Origin: Chlamydiota bacterium
Lineage (GTDB): Bacteria > Chlamydiota > Chlamydiia > Chlamydiales > Parachlamydiaceae
Length of the DNA stretch: 44,853 bases
NCBI GenBank assembly: GCA_013288825.1
Contig: JABDBC010000013.1
Location: 1-44,853 of the forward strand
Direction of reading: 5' to 3'
Shown here: positions 15,001-23,033 of the stretch, in pieces
Layout: every line of letters begins with the position of its first letter
How positions within the stretch are numbered: the first letter of the stretch is position 1
Program-made: the position numbers and the translations under genes
Notes under the pieces: generated by a model
Databases searched by the model: none
Seen by the model: the letters and a program-made list of their open reading frames with translations, nothing else
What the model was told of the DNA's origin: nothing

Positions 15001-17188
15001 AAAATTGGGACTTCCAATGAATTTATATAAGATTACTTTTGTTGCTATTGTAATGCTAAAACATTGGAAGGAACCGGTGCATGATTTACTCCCTTTACTT
15101 AAAGAAACTGCTGAGTCTTCCTTTCATATTGGTGCAACCGAACAGGCAGGCTATTCTATAGCCAATTATTACCGCAATGCGTATATTACTGGAGTACCGA
15201 TAAACGAACTTTTGGCTACCATAGACTCACATAAAATGCGCTTTAAAGAGATACAGCCAGTAAGCTACAATACTCTTTCACAGTGTCATCAAGTACTGAT
15301 AAATCTTTCCAGTCAATCTTTGCAACCCACTCTGTTAATAGGATCTGCCTTTGATGCGGAAACGATGCTGCCTGCATTTAAAAAAGCAAATAATAAAACA
15401 ATGCTGTTTCTCTACTATCTCGATAAATTAATTCTCTGTTTCCTTTTTGAAAAATATGACGAAGCCCTTGCCAACGCCCAAGCAGCAGAACAATTTAAGG
15501 AAGGGTTTGCAGGAGGGTACCCCATTCAAGTTTTTCATTTTTATAGAACCCTAGCATATCTGCATGATCCTAAAAAAAACCGTAACATTCCAAGAGAGAT
15601 TCGATCGTCAAGAAAGAAAATGGCACAATGGGCAAAGCTGGCTCCCGCTAATGCTCTGCAAAAGCATCTTTTGATCGAAGCTGAAATTGCACGCATGAAG
15701 GATCAACATGAAATCGCTAGAAAGCTCTATGATCAAGCCATTGCTGCAGCGAACAAACATAAATTTCTCAATGATGAAGCACTGGCCAATGAGCTTGCAG
15801 CTAAATACTATCTATCTCAGGATAATGAAAGATTAGCTAGCATGTATATGGAAGATGCCCGTTATACCTATCTTTTATGGGGGGCTCAGGGTAAGGTGGC
15901 TTACATGGATCAGCAATATAGCCATCTTTTTATGCGTAGGGAGGGGAGCTCAAGAAGGTCTACATCTTCTTCTATTTCACAGTCATCCATCCATTCAAGC
16001 AAATCCAACAATCTGGATATAAGCAGCATAGAAAAAACGTCTTACACCCTTTCGAGCACCATTGTTCTCGGAGATTTACTCAAGAAACTGATGATAATTG
16101 CCATCGAAAATGCCGGTGCAGAAAGAAGTTACTTATTACTGAACAAAGACGGCAAATTATTTATCGAGGCTGAGGGAATGATAGGACAGGACGAGCCTAG
16201 AGTGCTACAGTCGATTGAGATAAATAATAACATTTTGCCAATATCTATTATTAACTATGTTAATCATGCCAATGAGACAGTCGTATTGGATGACGCCTTT
16301 CACTCCACAAAGTTTGCTAAGGATGCATACATTCAAGAAAAACAGCCAAAATCGATTTTATGTATGCCATTATTAAACAAAGGGCAGATTTCAGGTATTT
16401 TATATATGGAGAATAATCTAACAAAAGGCGTCTTTAGTGTGGATCGAATTAAATTTCTTAATGTCTTATCTTCGCAAATGGCTATTTCTATTGATAATGC
16501 GCGCCTTTATAATCGCACCAAAGAACTTTGCGACGAATTAGTCGTTTTAAATAGATCGTTTGCACGTTTTGTACCTGAAGACTTTTTAAGGTTACTTGAA
16601 AAAAATAGCATCCTCGATGTCAAACTTGGAGACCATGTTCAAAAAAACATGACTGTGCTCTTTGCTGATATCCGCGATTTTACGACCCTGTCAGAAAAAA
16701 TGACACCTGAAGAGAATTTTAATTTTATCAATTCAATTTTAAACATTATGAGTCCTATCATACAAAAGCATCATGGGTTTATTGATAAGTTTATTGGCGA
16801 CGCGATCATGGCCCTTTTTCCTGAGGAGTCTGACCACGCCATTCAATGTGCCTTGGAGATGCAGGAATCTCTTGTAAAATATAACCAGGGTAGAATGGAA
16901 AATGATTCCCTTAAGATAGGCATCGGTATAAATACCGGCCCCCTTATGCTTGGAACTGTTGGAGAGGAACAGAGAATGAGTGCTACTGTCATTTCTGATG
17001 CAGTTAACGTAGCTGCGCGTGTAGAGAGCCTGACCAAAAATTACAACGTTTCTATTTTAATCACTAAAGACACCTATGATGAAATTAAAAATCCCGCACA
17101 ATATGACCTCAAGGTGTTAGATACTATCTTGGTAAAAGGGAAAGCGCAGCAAATTACAATCTATGCTGTCACCTTAAACCAAACATAA
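12083..17188 (+). CDS. Giant signalling protein: Ser/Thr kinase - AAA ATPase - helical repeats - GAF - class III cyclase
   Basis: This 1701-residue soluble protein has an N-terminal Ser/Thr kinase (1-270) with Lys38, HMDINPNN (Asp132) and DFG (Asp151) all present. Next comes a STAND/AAA_16-type ATPase (about 305-620) with YGRENEL, Walker A GYSGIGKT at 332-339 and Walker B FLDD at 460-463. A long TPR-like helical region (about 745-1280), a Ser-rich linker (about 1290-1310) and a GAF domain (about 1325-1480) follow. The class III cyclase domain (about 1515-1690) has both metal Asp (FADIRD, Asp1529; GDAIMA, Asp1573) and the transition-state Asn1642 and Arg1646, so it should make cAMP or cGMP. 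Similar kinase-ATPase-GAF proteins of cyanobacteria and myxobacteria often end in a histidine kinase instead. No membrane segment is seen. AGGGG stands 7 nt before the ATG. Confidence 0.93.
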   Translation: MSKKILGYKINDKALYVGEYTVVYTGLRNADNSPIVVKMLKEEHPSLDLIAHFKHEYEIAKLFNAVQDIVQVFSLEQDGNNYAIVMENINFSTLSEVIERKKKFNLEDFLNLAIPMAEGLGHVHKNNIIHMDINPNNIMCDYPAMKIKIIDFGLSDALPKERAQIVSPNALKGTLSYLSPEQTGRMNRGIDYRTDYYSLGVTFYQMLTGGLPFVTDDPMQLVHYHIAAIPKSPKAIDSSIPEVVSDVVMKLLAKNAEDRYQNVNGLIADLQECRNRLQCTGKIDPFSLGIHDLFNQFQIPEKLYGRENELNALLNTYERVVQGKAELLLVAGYSGIGKTALVHEIHKTILARHGYFISGKFDQFKKNIPYSAIVQAFDDFVQQILTESEEKIDKLRHKIMSAVQDSGQLILDLIPSFASIIGKQPEIPVLGPIENQNRLNFVFQNLIKAVASSENPLVIFLDDLQWADLASLKMIETLLLSPDCQYLFIIGAYRNNEVGVEHPLMQTLEKLKKREILCESIDVGPLTLEAVSELIADSLHQDLKSVQPLAGLCYEKTGGNPFFLIQLLLTLYKEQLIVFDLSINRWIWDFNKIKEIKISDNVVQLMVNKIGELAPDTQKALQLAAFLGNQFDLETLAAISAKDSTVILQELNEALREGYIISSGNASYATRFYFAHDRIQQAAYSMVEEDQRILIHTEIARLLLKKATTKKLEEKLFDIVNHYDLAIEQGIPDNIIDIKEKRNIAELNLKASQAASSAAAFELALKYVEYGLRCVQNESWKNDYALMFGLYSAATEVSYLNGKFDLFEKYAEISIENAATLIDKIKIMELKILAYSAQTKQEEAIKIGIEAIDSLGLKLPIHPTLINIFIAMAKLKFIMIGKSIASLENLPVLTNQKLALIIRLTNFIIPALVHTNHKLLMLITLEAAYLSLQHGLSGYSATIFLSYGIINVTVLNQINVGYEWGKLALKVVRKLGLPMNLYKITFVAIVMLKHWKEPVHDLLPLLKETAESSFHIGATEQAGYSIANYYRNAYITGVPINELLATIDSHKMRFKEIQPVSYNTLSQCHQVLINLSSQSLQPTLLIGSAFDAETMLPAFKKANNKTMLFLYYLDKLILCFLFEKYDEALANAQAAEQFKEGFAGGYPIQVFHFYRTLAYLHDPKKNRNIPREIRSSRKKMAQWAKLAPANALQKHLLIEAEIARMKDQHEIARKLYDQAIAAANKHKFLNDEALANELAAKYYLSQDNERLASMYMEDARYTYLLWGAQGKVAYMDQQYSHLFMRREGSSRRSTSSSISQSSIHSSKSNNLDISSIEKTSYTLSSTIVLGDLLKKLMIIAIENAGAERSYLLLNKDGKLFIEAEGMIGQDEPRVLQSIEINNNILPISIINYVNHANETVVLDDAFHSTKFAKDAYIQEKQPKSILCMPLLNKGQISGILYMENNLTKGVFSVDRIKFLNVLSSQMAISIDNARLYNRTKELCDELVVLNRSFARFVPEDFLRLLEKNSILDVKLGDHVQKNMTVLFADIRDFTTLSEKMTPEENFNFINSILNIMSPIIQKHHGFIDKFIGDAIMALFPEESDHAIQCALEMQESLVKYNQGRMENDSLKIGIGINTGPLMLGTVGEEQRMSATVISDAVNVAARVESLTKNYNVSILITKDTYDEIKNPAQYDLKVLDTILVKGKAQQITIYAVTLNQT

Positions 17189-17232
17189 TCTTCCAGAGCA
17201 GCAGTAATTCCCGCTAAAAACTTCTCTCTATG

Positions 17233-17327
17233 TTTTCACCACAGAGATCACAGAGTATAAAAGAGTATGGAGAAGATAAAAATTTCTCCCCTTCTCCTCT
17301 ATCTTCTTCATGATCTCTGTGGTAAAA
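17233..17327. repeat. Imperfect CACAGAG hairpin (module D)
   Basis: TTTTCACCACAGAGATCA faces TGATCTCTGTGGTAAAA with partly paired AGAAGATA-type words between. The preceding 30 nt (AATTCCCGCTAAAA at about 17208) also match the flanks of the CACAGAG elements at 30668 and 40076, so the repeated unit extends outside the hairpin. It lies directly downstream of the giant kinase gene. Confidence 0.8.
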
Positions 17328-17358
17328 TCTAGTTACTTTTTGCGGGGGTACAATTAAA

Positions 17359-17451
17359 ATGGACAAAAAAAAGCTGCTGCAGTATACCAATGTTTTTATG
17401 AAAATGATGAAAACTCGTAGTTTTCTGGCTCATTCAGTTTTGCAAGACTGA
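17359..17451 (+). CDS. Possible 30-residue ORF
   Basis: A short frame (starts MDKKKLLQYTN, ends SVLQD) with a GGGGG stretch 9 nt before the ATG. It lies alone between a repeat and a barrel gene. There is no family match and it may be chance. Confidence 0.2.
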   Translation: MDKKKLLQYTNVFMKMMKTRSFLAHSVLQD

Positions 17452-17487
17452 GGATTAACAATTTTTGAATCGAAGGGAAGCTTAGAA

Positions 17488-18747
17488 ATGACTTATGCAA
17501 AATATGCCTCAAAAATGTTTAAAACCATACATTTAAGCGTATTCGGCTATTGCGTATTGATATATGCACTTGCGTTGTCTGCCACTGCGGCTGGATTTGT
17601 CAAGGAAACTGGTATGGGTCATATTGGCGTGGCATACCCACAAAGTGCTATGGCAGCTACTTTCAATCCCGCATGTGTAGTGGAGGTGGGAGATAGAATT
17701 GATCTTGCATTTGGTACTGTCATTGTCAATGGTCATGTGACTATTTCAGACAGCCAAGTTCCCACCTTCAATCAAAAAGCCAGCACTTCACAGTGCAAAT
17801 ACTTGCCCGCCAATGTTTTTGGAAATACCAAACGAATCACCCCCAACCTGTCTGTGGGCTTCAATGGTGATATCGGCATCACCAGCAGCGTGGGTACAAT
17901 TAGCCACACTCTTGAGCCATTTGGAGAGGGACCTCTTAGTTTTTCTAACCTAATTGCCATTCCTCAATTTACTTTGGCTTACAAACTCAACTCACAGCAT
18001 AGCTTTGGGATTACTGTACCTATTAATCTTTCGCGTGTCAAAGTAAATGGACTTCAAAATTTGGCAGCTTTCTCTCTTTATCCCGACAGCGTATCTAATA
18101 AAGGTTATAGTTGGGCCTATGGGGTAGCTTTAAAATTTGGTTGGTTATATCACATTACCCATGATTTCAACTTCGGCATCTCCTATACTACCGGTCTGTT
18201 AGCTTCTTCGAGACATCATAAATATAAGGGAATATTGCCGTCTAAAGGTAAATTTCAAAATGCTGCAGAGCTAGCCACTGGTTTCGCTTATAATTATGGG
18301 CGTGGCACAGTTGGCCTTCAAATGCACTACTACTTTTTTTCTCCTTTCAACACATTGCATAATTCGAGCAATTCGACCGCCCCGCTGGGATCAAAAAAGG
18401 GCCCTGGACCCGGATTTAAGGATATGATATTCTGGGAGTTTGGAGCCGATTATAATGTTACCTGCAATTTAACAGCGCGCGCCGGATATGTATATATCAA
18501 TCCCAAGTTCGTGCGTCGCGACAATGTCAACCTGGATTTCATTCAGCCCGTGCTCCTCAGTATTGCAAACCTTTTCACTGGGGGTGCCTCCTACAAATTT
18601 AAAACCTTTGAACTGAGTTTTTGCTACCTCTTATCTCCTCCGAGGAAGGTAAAAGGACCACCCAGCCCTTCATTAGCAGGCGGCCATATCAAGGCTTCTA
18701 CAGGCGCAATTCATACCATCTTGTTCAATGTGGGTAAGGAGTTTTAA
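17488..18747 (+). CDS. FadL/OMPP1-family outer-membrane transport protein
   Basis: This outer-membrane beta-barrel of 419 residues resembles FadL/TodX proteins, which carry long-chain fatty acids or other hydrophobic molecules inward. It has a signal peptide (about 10-35). The mature part begins with the family's hatch-type segment (AAGFVKETGMGHIGVAYP, then SAMAATFNPACVVEV, where the family has a STxxxNPAGL block). Alternating strands follow, with a terminal Phe (NVGKEF) as expected for barrel assembly. AAGGGA lies 9 nt before the ATG at 17488; the ATG at 17515 would give a shorter signal peptide. The substrate is not known. A host-lipid uptake role would fit an intracellular bacterium but is inference. 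The stop codon touches the palindrome at 18746. Confidence 0.82.
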   Translation: MTYAKYASKMFKTIHLSVFGYCVLIYALALSATAAGFVKETGMGHIGVAYPQSAMAATFNPACVVEVGDRIDLAFGTVIVNGHVTISDSQVPTFNQKASTSQCKYLPANVFGNTKRITPNLSVGFNGDIGITSSVGTISHTLEPFGEGPLSFSNLIAIPQFTLAYKLNSQHSFGITVPINLSRVKVNGLQNLAAFSLYPDSVSNKGYSWAYGVALKFGWLYHITHDFNFGISYTTGLLASSRHHKYKGILPSKGKFQNAAELATGFAYNYGRGTVGLQMHYYFFSPFNTLHNSSNSTAPLGSKKGPGPGFKDMIFWEFGADYNVTCNLTARAGYVYINPKFVRRDNVNLDFIQPVLLSIANLFTGGASYKFKTFELSFCYLLSPPRKVKGPPSPSLAGGHIKASTGAIHTILFNVGKEF

Positions 18748-18834
18748 ACCGTAACAGTTCAGATACCCCCTTGATCTGTAATGGGGCCCCCGGCCCCATT
18801 ACAGATCAAGGGGGTATCTGAACTGTTACGGTTT
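18746..18834. repeat. Perfect 43-bp-arm palindrome (module G shell around module H)
   Basis: Arms at 18746-18788 and 18792-18834 are perfectly complementary around a 3-nt centre (CCC). The outer word is CCGTAACAGTTCAGATAC and the inner one CTTGATCTGTAATGGGGCC. The left arm begins within the stop codon of the barrel gene. A diverged copy lies at 19247-19309. Confidence 0.97.
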
Positions 18835-18995
18835 ATGTATGATTTCTCAGTGGATTTTACGAATAATCTTGGGGAACAGGATAATTTGCAGACAGTTGCT
18901 ACCTAACCTGGGACGTCACATTTGAGGTCAGGCAGCCTCCATTTTCTCCGAGATAAATCGCGTCAACTTTAAACTTAAATCTTCCTTTGAAAATT

Positions 18996-19141
18996 GGCTA
19001 TTGGTTTAACTTCGCGCAATGGTAGCTTTAATGACTTCCCTCTGCGTCTCCTCGTCTCTGCGTTAATCATTATAACGAATTTAACGCAGAGACGCAGAGG
19101 GAATTATAAGGCTACCATTGCGCGAAGTTAAACCAATAGCC
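18996..19141. repeat. 146-nt inverted repeat (module J shell around GCAGAGACGCAGAGG)
   Basis: The outer arms GGCTATTGGTTTAACTTCGC are perfect; the inner arms carry CCTCTGCGTCTC and TCTGCGTTAA words, with an extra 8-nt word on one side. Further out, CGTCACATTT (18914-18923) faces AAATGTGACG (19204-19213), hinting at yet another shell. The word GCTATTGGTTT also occurs in the palindrome at 5769. It lies between convergent barrel genes. Confidence 0.92.
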
Positions 19142-19246
19142 TGAAAGTTTGGTATTGAATGTTGTTAGAAAATGCACCTTCGAAAACATGTTAATTTGTT
19201 TTTAAATGTGACGCCCCATGCCTAATCCTAAGGCGATTTCATTTCA

Positions 19247-19309
19247 TTCAGATACTCCTTGATCTGTAATGGGGCCGGGGGCCCCATTACAAATCAAGGA
19301 GTATCTGAA
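19247..19309. repeat. 63-nt palindrome, copy of the 18746 element with flipped centre
   Basis: Arms of about 30 nt (TTCAGATACTCCTTGATCTG and on to GGGGCC) around a GGG centre. It matches the element at 18746-18834 except for changes that occur in both arms (ACTCC for ACCCCC) and one unmatched base. The centre is GGG here and CCC there. It stands 14 nt after the stop of the next, minus-strand gene. Confidence 0.93.
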
Positions 19310-19323
19310 CTATTACTTTAAAC

Positions 19324-20169
19324 CTAAAACTCATATCCAATTTGAGATGCTAGATAGTAGGTATTCACATGTATATTTGAGTGTCGACGGATGAGACTAT
19401 CAATGCCTTCATCGTTAACACGATGCTTTCTATGGTTTTTTTCAGTCCAAAAGCCCTTATATTCGAACCTTAATCCAAGGAACCAGTTTCCGATCTTTTT
19501 CCTTGCAGCAAGTGTCACTTGGTTGCAGTAAGCATCATTGGAGTTCGTATGAAAGGATAGATGCTCTAAATCATTCTTTTCACCGATCTTTGAATGGAAC
19601 TTATTCCAGTGAAACTGATAGTCAAAGTATGTGTGTATATCTTTGCTAAAGTCATAGAGAATCGCAAATCCAACCCAAGGACCATTCCACGTGAGATCGT
19701 AAGTATTTTTGAAATGATGTTGCTGGGCTTTGTAACGTTGATGATGAGAGGAGTAGCCCAGTAAAGGGGAAAAAGAGATGGGATAATGGCAGTAGCACTG
19801 CAAATTAAACAGATAGCCAAGGCTCCCTGAAATGTCGTTTACTTCTCCTTTTCTGGTACTCAAAAAACTTCTGGCATAGTCACCGCTCACATTGACCAGG
19901 TAGTGATTGTCTACGAGTAAAAAGAAATCTAGTTCGATCAGTCCCATATTCTGGCTTTTCCATTTCATTTTGCCAAATTTAAATTGGTCAAGACGCCAGC
20001 CAACACCATTATCGAGCCAAAGTTTAGCATCGATTGGAGGGCATATTTCGCAACAGTGAGAGACACTATCCGGTTTACATGGACAGCATTGACTATCGTC
20101 CATATTGACAGCGTAAGCTTGTGTGACGCTGACTATACATGCTAACAAAAAAATAAGTTTTATTTTCAT
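19324..20169 (-). CDS. Cys-rich outer-membrane beta-barrel protein, lineage-specific
   Basis: This 281-residue protein has a signal peptide (1-20, ending AYA), a Cys cluster at about 28-43 (CCPCKP ... CCEIC), and then alternating amphipathic strands rich in aromatic residues, ending in GYEF with a terminal Phe. That makes it an outer-membrane barrel. A Cys-rich N-terminus fits the disulfide-linked envelope of Chlamydiae, but no known family is recognised. An AGGGAT element precedes the ATG. It is convergent with the FadL-like gene across three palindromes. Confidence 0.7.
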   Translation of the reverse strand: MKIKLIFLLACIVSVTQAYAVNMDDSQCCPCKPDSVSHCCEICPPIDAKLWLDNGVGWRLDQFKFGKMKWKSQNMGLIELDFFLLVDNHYLVNVSGDYARSFLSTRKGEVNDISGSLGYLFNLQCYCHYPISFSPLLGYSSHHQRYKAQQHHFKNTYDLTWNGPWVGFAILYDFSKDIHTYFDYQFHWNKFHSKIGEKNDLEHLSFHTNSNDAYCNQVTLAARKKIGNWFLGLRFEYKGFWTEKNHRKHRVNDEGIDSLIRRHSNIHVNTYYLASQIGYEF

Positions 20170-20208
20170 CGAAATCCCTAAAAAACATTCATAAAATGGT
20201 TGAACCTA

Positions 20209-21045
20209 CTAAAATTCAAAGCTTTGCCCCTTTTTGACAAAGCCCAGAAAACCTTTTTTCTTAGCATCAGGAAGAGGGCCGGGATTGTAGTGATACAACC
20301 ACATTTTTTTTCTGATTTCTTCTGGCAATGAAACGAGCTGGTCAAAAGTTGCATGTACCCCACTTTCAATTTTCGCTGTTTCACAGTCTTGAAAAATAAT
20401 CGAGGCGCTCTTATAAAACTTCATAATTTGGTGAGGGGCAAATCGCGTGTCCGTTGTAACATATACTTCATGTTCCCCTGTTGAGAAATAGAGCCCAAAG
20501 CAGGGAATGATCGTAAACCCCGACATCACATGGATCGTTTGAATTAATTGAAACTCGATTCCTTCCCAGAAAAATGAAATATTCATGGGAACGGCATGGA
20601 CGTCAAAATAGGAGTCAAGAGTGGCAATTTTTCCTTCCAAAGAGGAAAGTCCTCCACTCAAGACATTGTTCCATAATGGAGTGACAAGGCTTTCGTGAAT
20701 ATATAGAGAAATTTTTTTTTGATGTTGATTAAAGTAACTGGAAAAGGCCAGCCACTCTAATCCTCCCGCATGATCGGCATGAAGATGACTGATATAGACA
20801 TCATCGATGTCTTTATGGGAATACCCAAGTTCATGCAATGAAAATCGTGCATCCATTCCACAGTCAACTAACATTTTTCTGCCCCTGGATGATTCCAGCA
20901 GCATATTTGACTGAAAATTACCTTCACCAAGGGTAAAAGCAGATCCTGTGCCCAGAAAAGTCAATTTAATCACTGAATAACCCAAAAAATAATGTCTCTC
21001 TTCTTGTAAAGATATAAAAAACATTAAAATTTTTAGCAACCTCAT
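20209..21045 (-). CDS. Metallo-beta-lactamase-fold hydrolase (RNase Z-like)
   Basis: This 278-residue MBL-fold protein begins its conserved part with KLTFLGTGSAF and has the metal motif HLHADH at 87-92, later ligands in TTDT and FQDCE, and a late HYNPG. The fold covers RNase Z, phosphodiesterases and other hydrolases. tRNA 3' processing is possible, but the usual RNase Z exosite is not evident. AGGA stands just before the ATG at 21045, giving a 24-residue N-terminal extension; a GTG at codon 25 would start at the usual family position. It lies 119 nt from the divergent ABC operon. Class II cyclic-nucleotide phosphodiesterases share this fold, which is worth a test given the neighbours, but nothing specific points to it. 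Confidence 0.75.
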   Translation of the reverse strand: MRLLKILMFFISLQEERHYFLGYSVIKLTFLGTGSAFTLGEGNFQSNMLLESSRGRKMLVDCGMDARFSLHELGYSHKDIDDVYISHLHADHAGGLEWLAFSSYFNQHQKKISLYIHESLVTPLWNNVLSGGLSSLEGKIATLDSYFDVHAVPMNISFFWEGIEFQLIQTIHVMSGFTIIPCFGLYFSTGEHEVYVTTDTRFAPHQIMKFYKSASIIFQDCETAKIESGVHATFDQLVSLPEEIRKKMWLYHYNPGPLPDAKKKGFLGFVKKGQSFEF

Positions 21046-21163
21046 TTCTTCCTGCTCTTCAGATTTCCTGCTTAAGGTAAAAGCTTACATCGAGAAAAAG
21101 TCTCTTTTCAAAATTTATCCCAACACTTAGTATGCGGACACACTCCTCAATAGATTAGGTACA

Positions 21164-22303
21164 ATGTTTCAGATAGCCATACAGATGCTGATGGGTGATA
21201 AGGTCAAATATTTTATCCTTATTTGTGCCCTCTCTTTTTCCACACTTTTGATGGTCCAGCAAAGCGGAATTTTTTGGGGAGTCATGAGATGGACCGCTTC
21301 GATGATGAGGAATTCCAAAGCTCCCATCTGGGTGGCAGATCCTGGCCTTGTCAAAGTCTCTGATAGCAAGCCCATGAGGGATACGGATCTCGCGCGTGTT
21401 AGATCAGTCCATGGTGTTGAATGGGCCATGCCTCTGTATGTAGTCCCACAAATCCTGAAGCTATATAACGGAAAATTTCTTAATATTCAACTCACCGGTG
21501 TTGACGACTCCACCCTGTTAGGGCTCCCTCAAAAGCTGATCGAAGGAAACTACGAAGACCTCTGGAAATCCGATGGTGTCATTCTTGATGCCGTCGTCGT
21601 TGAGCAAATTAGCCATGACCTTGATAAGCCTATTGGTGTAGGAGATCTCATTGACATTAACGATCATGAACTTAAGGTAGTGGGTATCGTAAAAGGAGAT
21701 AGAGCTTTATTTGGTTCTCCCTCTGTCTATACAACTTATAGCCGAGCCATCGAAGTGGCTCCTCCAACAAGAAGGCATCTCTCATATGTGCTGGTACACC
21801 CGAAGCAAGGGGAGAATTTGGATGTTCTGACTAAACGTATTGAGGCTGAAACAAATCTGAAAGCCTTTACGGAAGAAAAATTATTCTGGAGTACACTATT
21901 ATGGTTTACCTTAAACACCGGAATCCCCCTTTCATTTTTTACAACGATCCTTTTAGGTTTTATTGTGGGCATTGTGGTCTCAGGGCAGACATTCTATTCT
22001 TTTGTCTATGAGAATATCGGAGATTTTGGAGCGCTCAAGGCAATGGGAGCAAGTAATGGGTTGCTTCAACGAATGATTCTCGTACAGGCTATTACAGCAG
22101 GGTTTATAGGATATGGAATTGGGTTATTTTTAACAGCTCTTTTTGGCTTTTTGACCATGACTTCTACAAAACTCCCATTCTTTCTTTCTTGGCAAACACC
22201 CTTGATAACTTTCATCCTTATCCTCTTTATCTGTATTTCCTCAGCCTCCATTGGCATACGCAAGATCAGTAAAATTGACCCCGCGGAGGTATTCCGTGAG
22301 TGA
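21164..22303 (+). CDS. ABC transporter permease (DevC/MacB-like, FtsX domain)
   Basis: The 379-residue inner-membrane permease has one N-terminal transmembrane segment (about 13-35), a periplasmic domain of about 200 residues and three C-terminal segments (about 250-275, 300-330, 345-370), the FtsX/DevC layout. It heads a four-gene operon: permease, ATPase, membrane-fusion protein, outer-membrane factor. The last codons overlap the ATPase gene. The usual role of such assemblies is ATP-driven export of lipids, peptides or drugs from the inner membrane or periplasm through a TolC-type channel. The substrate is unknown. Confidence 0.88.
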   Translation: MFQIAIQMLMGDKVKYFILICALSFSTLLMVQQSGIFWGVMRWTASMMRNSKAPIWVADPGLVKVSDSKPMRDTDLARVRSVHGVEWAMPLYVVPQILKLYNGKFLNIQLTGVDDSTLLGLPQKLIEGNYEDLWKSDGVILDAVVVEQISHDLDKPIGVGDLIDINDHELKVVGIVKGDRALFGSPSVYTTYSRAIEVAPPTRRHLSYVLVHPKQGENLDVLTKRIEAETNLKAFTEEKLFWSTLLWFTLNTGIPLSFFTTILLGFIVGIVVSGQTFYSFVYENIGDFGALKAMGASNGLLQRMILVQAITAGFIGYGIGLFLTALFGFLTMTSTKLPFFLSWQTPLITFILILFICISSASIGIRKISKIDPAEVFRE

Positions 22304-23027
22304 GTCAGAAGAGACATATGCTGTTGAGGTGAGAAATCTTTCAAAACGCTTTCCTTCTGGTGAGATCTACATCGATGTTTTGAGAGGTATTGATCTGGTA
22401 GCCAAAAAAGGGGAAATGTTGATGATCACCGGCCCTTCTGGTTCTGGAAAGACCACCCTCCTCAGCATCATGGCAGGCACTCTCCACTTTGATCAAGGAA
22501 CTGTAAATATATTCGGAACCAATTTAAAAGACATGTCTGATAACCAAATGACCGAGTTTCGAAAACGGCATATAGGCTTCATCTTCCAACAATTTCATCT
22601 ACTTAAAGCATTGAGTGTATTACAAAATGTCTCCGTTCCCCTATTGTTAAATGGCATGAAGGAAAATGAAGCTTTGGATAGGTCTGCCGTTATGTTATCA
22701 AGAGTCGGATTGAGGGGAAAAGAAAATTTGAAGCCTTCCAGGCTCTCCGGAGGTGAACAACAGCGTGTGGCAATTGCCAGGGCTTTAATCCATGACCCTT
22801 GGCTGGTCATTTGTGATGAGCCCACAGCCTCTCTTGATGCCGATAATGGGACAAAAATTATGCAAATTTTATCTGAAGTTTCGAGGTCTCCGGATCGCTG
22901 TGCGATTGTTGTTACCCATGATAACCGTATCTATAAATACGCCAATACGATTGCCGCTGTGGAAGATGGCTTGATCATCTCTTATACCAAGCAGGAGCCT
23001 TCTCATTCAAACAAACTGGGAGAATAG
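22296..23027 (+). CDS. ABC transporter ATP-binding protein (DevA/MacB/LolD-like)
   Basis: The 243-residue ATPase has Walker A GPSGSGKTT at 46-54, Q-loop FQQFH, signature LSGGEQQR at 150-157 and Walker B LVICDEPTASLD with the catalytic Glu near 175. The GTG at 22296 is chosen as start because GGAGG stands 6 nt before it; it overlaps the permease gene by 8 nt. An upstream TTG in the same frame is inside the permease and lacks an SD. It powers the permease encoded just before. Confidence 0.93.
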   Translation: MSESEETYAVEVRNLSKRFPSGEIYIDVLRGIDLVAKKGEMLMITGPSGSGKTTLLSIMAGTLHFDQGTVNIFGTNLKDMSDNQMTEFRKRHIGFIFQQFHLLKALSVLQNVSVPLLLNGMKENEALDRSAVMLSRVGLRGKENLKPSRLSGGEQQRVAIARALIHDPWLVICDEPTASLDADNGTKIMQILSEVSRSPDRCAIVVTHDNRIYKYANTIAAVEDGLIISYTKQEPSHSNKLGE

Positions 23028-23033
23028 GTTTTT

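Noticed and set aside
18748-19323. Insertion sequence or MITE with terminal repeats
   Set aside because: No transposase and no clear target-site duplications; the inverted repeats are separate nested palindromes rather than ends of one element.
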